A stretch of DNA of 10,469 nt, taken from Pseudomonadota bacterium (GTDB lineage Bacteria; Myxococcota; Bradymonadia; UBA4248). Positions within the stretch are counted from its first letter, which is position 1. Every line of letters begins with the position of its first letter. Below are positions 6,821 to 10,469 of the stretch, one piece after another. The position numbers were made by a program, and so were the translations under genes. Under the pieces are notes generated by a model that made no database searches, was not told the DNA's origin, and saw only the letters and a program-made list of their open reading frames with translations. Where the stretch lies: contig JAGBXG010000464.1 of assembly GCA_017629415.1 (NCBI GenBank), forward strand, positions 1 through 10,469, written 5' to 3'.

Positions 6821-6880
6821 CGTGGGGGGATGTTTCCCCCCACGCGGCTATTGCGCCAGCGCAATACGCCGCTCCCCCTT
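6821..6880. repeat. palindromic repeat element (copy B) between dnaK and the AraM-like gene
   Basis: Two hairpins sit side by side. The first has 10-bp arms (6821-6830 and 6835-6844, G6/C6 core, loop TGTT). The second pairs GCGGCTATTGCGC (6844-6856) with GCGCAATACGCCGC (6859-6872) with a single bulge, followed by a CCCCC run. The order GGGGG-x-CCCCC hairpin, GCGGC-(G)-CTATTG, GCCAATAC-like arm, GC, CCCCC is the same as in copy A (3920-3990) read on the minus strand. The first hairpin could also attenuate transcription past dnaK, though no T tract follows it. Confidence 0.75.
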
Positions 6881-6897
6881 CTTCACAGGTCAGAATC

Positions 6898-8118
6898 ATG
6901 CAGATATCCGATTTCTTACAGAAGCATCTTTCGCCTAAAGCTGTCATATTGCTGGCTTATGAATCCGGCATTACAGCTCACTTTGACGCTTATCTTCAGC
7001 AGATCTGGCCCCAGGGACGCATTCTTATTGTCACGGAATCGTTTTATCGCGAATACGCTGAACGCACACTTTTGCCGGCGCTCAATGCCTATGGATTTGA
7101 ACCGTCTTATTGTCTTTGTGTCAAATCAGCCGGTTCAACTTATCGTGCGCAAATTGAAGAATCGCTTGGTGATGGCGCAATTGACGGTATTGTTGGCATC
7201 GCTGCCTTGGGCTCTTCAGAGCTTTTTGCAGCCACACGCCAGTGTGCCTGCGCACTGAATATTGCCTGCTGTGCATTATTCGATCAACTGTGCCCGCGAG
7301 ATGCATTTGCTGCTTGCAGCGAAACCGACAGCAAGCCATGTGCGGATGCGATTTTCTTTGATCTCGATGCGATTCGTCAAAAAAACCGCGATTTACGCGA
7401 TGCATGGCTTAACCTTGAAGTTGGAGTTTATGCCCTGAAAGCCGATATGGCTGCCGCCATGGCTTTGGGTCGCCGCATTCATACAGGTGTGCCTGAAGCC
7501 TTGAATGAGGCCATGCCGCCACGCATTCCCGATTTGCATACACCTTCCGAAGATGATTTGGCACAGCTATGTGAAGCCTATTGCTGGCGCGCTGTTGCCA
7601 TGCGGTTGCTCCCCCATCATACTTCTTTACAAACCGTGTTGGATTATGGCCATGCAAGCCCCGACATGCCCGAATTTCCAGCTTCTGCTCAAGCTTTAAT
7701 GATGGCGACCATTTTTGAAGCGGCTTTAGAACTCGAATCTCTTGAAATTTCTCCTGAAGACTGTGCCAATCATCAGCCTCCAAAAGAAATTCTTCACCGA
7801 ACATTGCAGCAAATTTTATTAGAAGATAACGTCAAATTCGAATGGCTCAAACGTGCCGATGAAAACTATGAAGATCGCCATGCTTTGCGTCACACGATCA
7901 ATGCACTTGTCATGAACTGGGATGATTTTTGCGCAAAACTCCGTCCTATCAGCGACGTTCTTCAAGCGATCAGCGCACAAAATGCTGGTCAAGATAATGC
8001 CGAAATAGATCCCGCCCTCAAGACGTTATGGCTGCATGCTGCCCGATTTGCGCCCAAATACACTTTCCTTAAACTGTTTCATGACATGGGCATTATCGAG
8101 CCGGCACTTTACCTTTAG
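6898..8118 (+). CDS. degenerate AraM / glycerol-1-phosphate dehydrogenase-like protein
   Basis: 406 aa from ATG 6898. An in-frame upstream ATG at 6817 would translate the palindromic element, so it is rejected; the RBS (AGGT, ~8 nt) is weak. The layout recalls the iron-type dehydroquinate synthase-like fold of AraM/EgsA: RILIVTESFY...ALNAYGF (41-66), then IVGIAALGSSELFAATRQCACALNI (98-122) where the family has a GxGGGxxxDxxK-like NAD loop, DQLCPRDAFA (129-138) where the family has the metal-ligand D-G-x-A-S, AIFFDLDAIR (151-160), and LNLEVGVYALKAD (171-183). The end, RFAPKYTFLKLFHDMGI (383-399), resembles the family's RyTvLdLaxxlGl. The Gly-rich loop is lost, D-G becomes D-A, and a second metal His region is weak (PHHTSL at 239-244 is the only candidate). 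If the homology holds, it is probably not an active dehydrogenase. Many surface Cys. The homology is a profile-style guess by eye. Confidence 0.5.
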   Translation: MQISDFLQKHLSPKAVILLAYESGITAHFDAYLQQIWPQGRILIVTESFYREYAERTLLPALNAYGFEPSYCLCVKSAGSTYRAQIEESLGDGAIDGIVGIAALGSSELFAATRQCACALNIACCALFDQLCPRDAFAACSETDSKPCADAIFFDLDAIRQKNRDLRDAWLNLEVGVYALKADMAAAMALGRRIHTGVPEALNEAMPPRIPDLHTPSEDDLAQLCEAYCWRAVAMRLLPHHTSLQTVLDYGHASPDMPEFPASAQALMMATIFEAALELESLEISPEDCANHQPPKEILHRTLQQILLEDNVKFEWLKRADENYEDRHALRHTINALVMNWDDFCAKLRPISDVLQAISAQNAGQDNAEIDPALKTLWLHAARFAPKYTFLKLFHDMGIIEPALYL

Positions 8119-8147
8119 TTTATGCTTTTTTCCCAGATGACCAAGAT

Positions 8148-8705
8148 ATGAAAAAATACTTTTCCTTTTCATTTGCTCTGACTTGCTTGCTCGCGATGCC
8201 TTGTTTGGCTCAGGCTCAATCTTTTGAAACCGTTGATGCTTGCAAAAATCTGCGTCAGGAAATCTCAGCCGCCGTTGAAGCCTCCAAACCGTTGGCCGGA
8301 CTGCTCACCGATAAAGCTATTACCCAAGAGAAATTTCTTGCCGAACTTTATGAAGGGGTAAAAGTTTTATCCAAATCCGGCGAAATGTTTTTTAAAGCTT
8401 CGGACAGCCATGAATCGACTTGCAAATCGATGTTGACTCAAGCTGGCAAACAGGAAGAAATCCGCATGATTTATGACTGGTACCTTGAGCCGGTTCAAAT
8501 CGCACATGCCTTTTTCCATCGTGCCCGTGAAGCCGCCATTCATTTAAACCGCCAGGCCGATGTGGATGCGTTCAATACCACCATGAGCGAGTATGACGCG
8601 GCTGTCATGAAGCTGGTCGGGGTTTGTGAATCAGACCTTGCAAATACACCGTCTGCATCCACGTGTTCTCAGCTTTCTGCCAAACTGGGCGATGTTTTGA
8701 AATAA
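8148..8705 (+). CDS. small exported helical protein with four mature cysteines
   Basis: 185 aa. I do not recognise a family. A Sec signal peptide is clear: MKKY, a hydrophobic core to about residue 20, and likely cleavage after AQA (21-23). The mature part is mostly predicted helix (EISAAVEASKPLAGLL, IAHAFFHRAREAAIHL) with Cys at 32, 92, 160 and 173, an even number that fits two disulfides in the periplasm. There is no lipobox and no CxxCH haem motif, although size and helical character recall four-helix bundles. It starts 29 bp after the AraM-like stop on the same strand, so co-transcription is likely; no clear Shine-Dalgarno is seen, suggesting translational coupling or a weak site. Confidence 0.75.
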   Translation: MKKYFSFSFALTCLLAMPCLAQAQSFETVDACKNLRQEISAAVEASKPLAGLLTDKAITQEKFLAELYEGVKVLSKSGEMFFKASDSHESTCKSMLTQAGKQEEIRMIYDWYLEPVQIAHAFFHRAREAAIHLNRQADVDAFNTTMSEYDAAVMKLVGVCESDLANTPSASTCSQLSAKLGDVLK

Positions 8706-8736
8706 GGATATAACAGCCTTATTGAATGATCTTTTT
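8701..8736 (+). terminator. weak candidate terminator after the exported protein
   Basis: AATAAGG (8701-8707, containing the stop codon) pairs with CCTTATT (8717-8723). A run of five T follows at 8732-8736, 8 nt past the stem. AT-rich and detached from the T run, so weak. Confidence 0.35.
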
Positions 8737-8926
8737 CGCACGGTGTGCTATTATCCCACATGTGGTCATGTGCTTTAAAAAAGCGCATGACGATCTCATT
8801 TGGATAAATCATTGTCCAACCTTATATGGGGTGCGTCATTCTGATCCGATTACGGTTACGATTCCGGCTCACAAAAGGCGAATACAATTTGAAACAATCT
8901 GCACGCAACCGCAGAAAATAAGGCAT
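8706..8926. other. intergenic region without a supported gene
   Basis: About 220 bp of AT-rich DNA before the lipoprotein promoter. It contains a perfect 10-bp palindrome CCACATGTGG (8756-8765) overlapping CACATG-TGGT-CATGTG, and a loose TTGGA/TCCAA pair near 8800-8820. A 70-codon frame at 8726-8938 has no RBS and odd composition, and I do not call it. It may carry regulatory sites for the lipoprotein. Confidence 0.5.
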
Positions 8927-8956
8927 TTAAGACAATAAGTCTCAATAATTTACAAT
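8927..8956 (+). promoter_or_regulatory. candidate promoter of the lipoprotein gene
   Basis: TTAAGA (8927-8932), an 18-nt spacer, TACAAT (8951-8956). The expected start of transcription, 6-8 nt past the -10 box, falls at about 8962-8964, at the first bases of the long stem-loop that follows. Boxes match the consensus only in part. Confidence 0.45.
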
Positions 8957-8960
8957 CGGC

Positions 8961-9024
8961 ATGACGTTTGCTAAAAGTTCAAAATGTAGACGGCACGAAG
9001 CCGTCAGCTTTTAGCAAATGTTAT
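8961..9024 (+). promoter_or_regulatory. structured 5' leader: long stem with inner hairpin
   Basis: TTTGCTAAAAG (8967-8977) pairs perfectly with CTTTTAGCAAA (9008-9018); allowing two G·U pairs the stem extends outward to 8961/9024, 17 bp in all. Inside it a second perfect hairpin, GACGGC (8989-8994) with GCCGTC (9000-9005), has a 5-nt loop. No T run follows, so it is not a terminator. It fits a 5' stabilising stem or a cis-acting RNA regulator of the lipoprotein mRNA; I do not recognise a known riboswitch. Confidence 0.65.
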
Positions 9025-9033
9025 TCAAGACAT

Positions 9034-9054
9034 TGCTGCAAATGTATTGCAGCA
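9034..9054 (+). promoter_or_regulatory. inverted repeat TGCTGCAA-N5-TTGCAGCA
   Basis: Perfect 8-bp arms with a 5-nt spacer, 28 bp before the lipoprotein start codon and just past the long stem-loop. Could be a protein-binding operator or a third leader hairpin. Confidence 0.55.
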
Positions 9055-9082
9055 CACTTAATTCTCAATTTGGAGGTTTTTT

Positions 9083-10243
9083 ATGAAGAAATCACTTTTT
9101 GCTATCGCCGCTCTCGCCGTCGCCGGTCTCGGTTTTGCTGGTTGTGATGTGAATACAACCAACCCAGATTCACCTATCACAGATGCTTGCAACAACACAT
9201 GCCTTGAAGGTGAAAAATGTCTGACCACCAGCGACGTTGTCAACATCACAGAAGCTACCTGCTTTGCTGAAGACAAAATTACTGATGACGAATGTGCTAA
9301 TGGTCTTCAGCTGAATGATGACGAATCACTGACCTGCGCTGAAGCTCAGGCATGCGGCGACATCACATGCGAAGTCGGCACATACTGCACCACAGCCCTT
9401 AACGGAGAAGGCGTTGAAGAACAGGGTTGCGCCACCGCAGCGGTTCCCGATTGTGAATCCAAAGGCATGCTCGCTGAATGGCAGGATGACATGACCGTCC
9501 TTTGCATTACCGCAGACGTCAGAACATGCACAGATGACAGCGGTTGCGAAGATGGTTACATCTGCGACGATACAGAAAAAGTCTGCGTTGAAGGTACACG
9601 CGAAGAACTCAATGAATATACCTATGTTCGTATCGATGACCTTACTTCTCCTAACGTAGCTTGCTGTGGCAAAGAAACCTGTAATAATGGCTGCACAAAA
9701 GACGATCCCGGTGCCGACATTGATGCTATTGCTCTCGTTAAAGCTGATAATACCGTGAAATATGCTACAACAGTAGCAGGTTATGCAAATGCATTCCTCA
9801 AGGGTGGTGATTTCTACAAAGAGGGCAACACAATGGCTCTCGATCAGAATCAAGTTCTTGGTGAACCTGATTCATTCAAGACCTATGGTGGTGCAACCGG
9901 TAATCCTGCTGATGTTGAATGTCATTACACGAATAAAATAATTTCTGAAGGCGAACCTGCAGCCAGTGATTATACTTTTGCTTCCCTTGGTGGTGAAGGT
10001 GGCTATATCATCGTTCAGATGGATGGTAAAATCGAAGCCGGTGATAAACTTGATGTTCTCGAAGTTGGTGACTGCAAACTCATCAATAAATCTGGCAATG
10101 TCGAAGGTAAAGCTAATCAGGAAGAAGTTAAAGTTCAAATCTCCATCAATGCTGAAGATGGTAGCTGGAAGACAGTTATTGCAAAGGCCCAAGCCAGCAA
10201 TGGCCTCATTTCTTCTACAATCACGGAAGATACATTTAAATAA
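9083..10243 (+). CDS. Cys-rich surface or periplasmic lipoprotein
   Basis: 386 aa, start ATG with GGAGG 6 nt upstream (9072-9076), the strongest plus-strand RBS here. MKKSLF, a hydrophobic core and lipobox F-A-G-C give a lipidated Cys21. The next residue is Asp, which in E. coli favours inner-membrane retention; that rule may not hold in this lineage. Residues ~22-200 are acidic and Cys-rich, with repeated spacing: C-x(3)-C-x(5)-C near 36-46, C-x(4)-C-x(5)-C near 91-102, and CTDDSGCEDGYICDDTEKVC near 150-170. The last is a motif style common in Myxococcota and relatives and is probably disulfide-bonded. After CCGKETCNNGC (about 193-203) the C-terminal ~180 residues are nearly Cys-free, Gly/Asp-rich and likely beta-sheet. 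Monocistronic, with its own leader and terminator. Function unknown; adhesion or extracellular binding is a guess. Confidence 0.85.
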   Translation: MKKSLFAIAALAVAGLGFAGCDVNTTNPDSPITDACNNTCLEGEKCLTTSDVVNITEATCFAEDKITDDECANGLQLNDDESLTCAEAQACGDITCEVGTYCTTALNGEGVEEQGCATAAVPDCESKGMLAEWQDDMTVLCITADVRTCTDDSGCEDGYICDDTEKVCVEGTREELNEYTYVRIDDLTSPNVACCGKETCNNGCTKDDPGADIDAIALVKADNTVKYATTVAGYANAFLKGGDFYKEGNTMALDQNQVLGEPDSFKTYGGATGNPADVECHYTNKIISEGEPAASDYTFASLGGEGGYIIVQMDGKIEAGDKLDVLEVGDCKLINKSGNVEGKANQEEVKVQISINAEDGSWKTVIAKAQASNGLISSTITEDTFK

Positions 10244-10269
10244 AATATAGGCTTTTGCTTAGGCAAACG

Positions 10270-10299
10270 AAGCCTCCTCATTTGAGGGGGCTTTTTTTT
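10270..10299 (+). terminator. strong rho-independent terminator of the lipoprotein gene
   Basis: 11-bp stem (10270-10280 with 10283-10293, one G·U pair), a very tight loop, and eight T (10292-10299), 26 bp after the stop. Confidence 0.92.
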
Positions 10300-10377
10300 G
10301 GCCTAAATAAGGGCGACAACAGTATTTCAGCATTGAGCTGCGACAAGAAATCAAACTTTCATGTGGATAAAATGCAT

Positions 10378-10415
10378 AAAAAAAGCGAGAGGCTGTTCTG
10401 TGTCCTCTCGCTTTT
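10378..10415 (-). terminator. bidirectional hairpin terminator, best on the minus strand
   Basis: 12-bp perfect stem AAAAGCGAGAGG (10381-10392) / CCTCTCGCTTTT (10404-10415) with an 11-nt loop. On the minus strand it ends in seven T (10378-10384 as A on plus); on the plus strand the T run is short. It likely serves a minus-strand gene that enters from beyond the right edge. The remainder of 10300-10469 shows no supportable gene. Confidence 0.8.
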
Positions 10416-10469
10416 CTGTTTGAATAGCTTACCTGAGTAGGATTTTATGTTTCTGGGGGGATGAATGCT

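Noticed and set aside
6817..6897. Upstream ATG extension of the AraM-like gene
   Set aside because: The extra 27 residues would be translated from the palindromic element and match no expected N-terminus.
8726..8938. 70-codon plus-strand ORF before the lipoprotein
   Set aside because: No RBS, unusual composition, and its end overlaps the candidate lipoprotein promoter.
10433..10469. 3' end of a minus-strand gene entering from the right edge
   Set aside because: The terminator at 10378-10415 suggests one, but only ~40-50 bases are available and all three frames are possible, so no end can be chosen.

Overview
The window reads as a piece of a Gram-negative chromosome of roughly average GC. 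It carries a Cys-rich lipoprotein with repeated C-x(5)-C-x(5)-C spacing, a secondary DnaK paired with a divergent J protein, and a 24-bp tandem repeat in a nuclease/transposase-like tail. That mix suggests Myxococcota, Bradymonadota or a similar former deltaproteobacterial lineage. This placement is an inference from protein style; no rRNA or other phylogenetic marker is present.

Left part (1-1623, all minus strand): debris of a PD-(D/E)XK / Rpn-type putative transposase gene. A well-formed start with a perfect Shine-Dalgarno and a family-like N-terminus lies at 1623 and stops after 38 codons at 1507. A family-like C-terminal section, frameshifted near 400-420, runs off the left edge through at least ten 24-bp repeats. 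Between the two pieces sit an unrecognised 196-199 aa ORF and a 42-nt perfect palindrome that overlaps its stop codon.

Middle left (1817-4000): a 600-aa POT/PTR2-like major facilitator transporter on the minus strand, with a clear terminator and a long acidic C-terminal tail. Its upstream region holds a GC-rich composite of nested palindromes and direct repeats. A second, shorter copy of the same kind of element lies at 6821-6880.

Centre (4090-8705, plus strand): a probable operon of a J-domain-like protein (HPD motif), a 598-aa DnaK-type Hsp70, a 406-aa protein that looks like a degenerate AraM / glycerol-1-phosphate dehydrogenase relative, and a small secreted protein with four mature cysteines. 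The first two plausibly form a dedicated chaperone/co-chaperone pair. The client is unknown, and the two downstream genes are the obvious candidates by position.

Right part (8706-10469): an intergenic region with a candidate promoter whose predicted transcript would begin with a long stem-loop, then a 386-aa Cys-rich lipoprotein, a strong terminator, and a second bidirectional terminator near the right edge.
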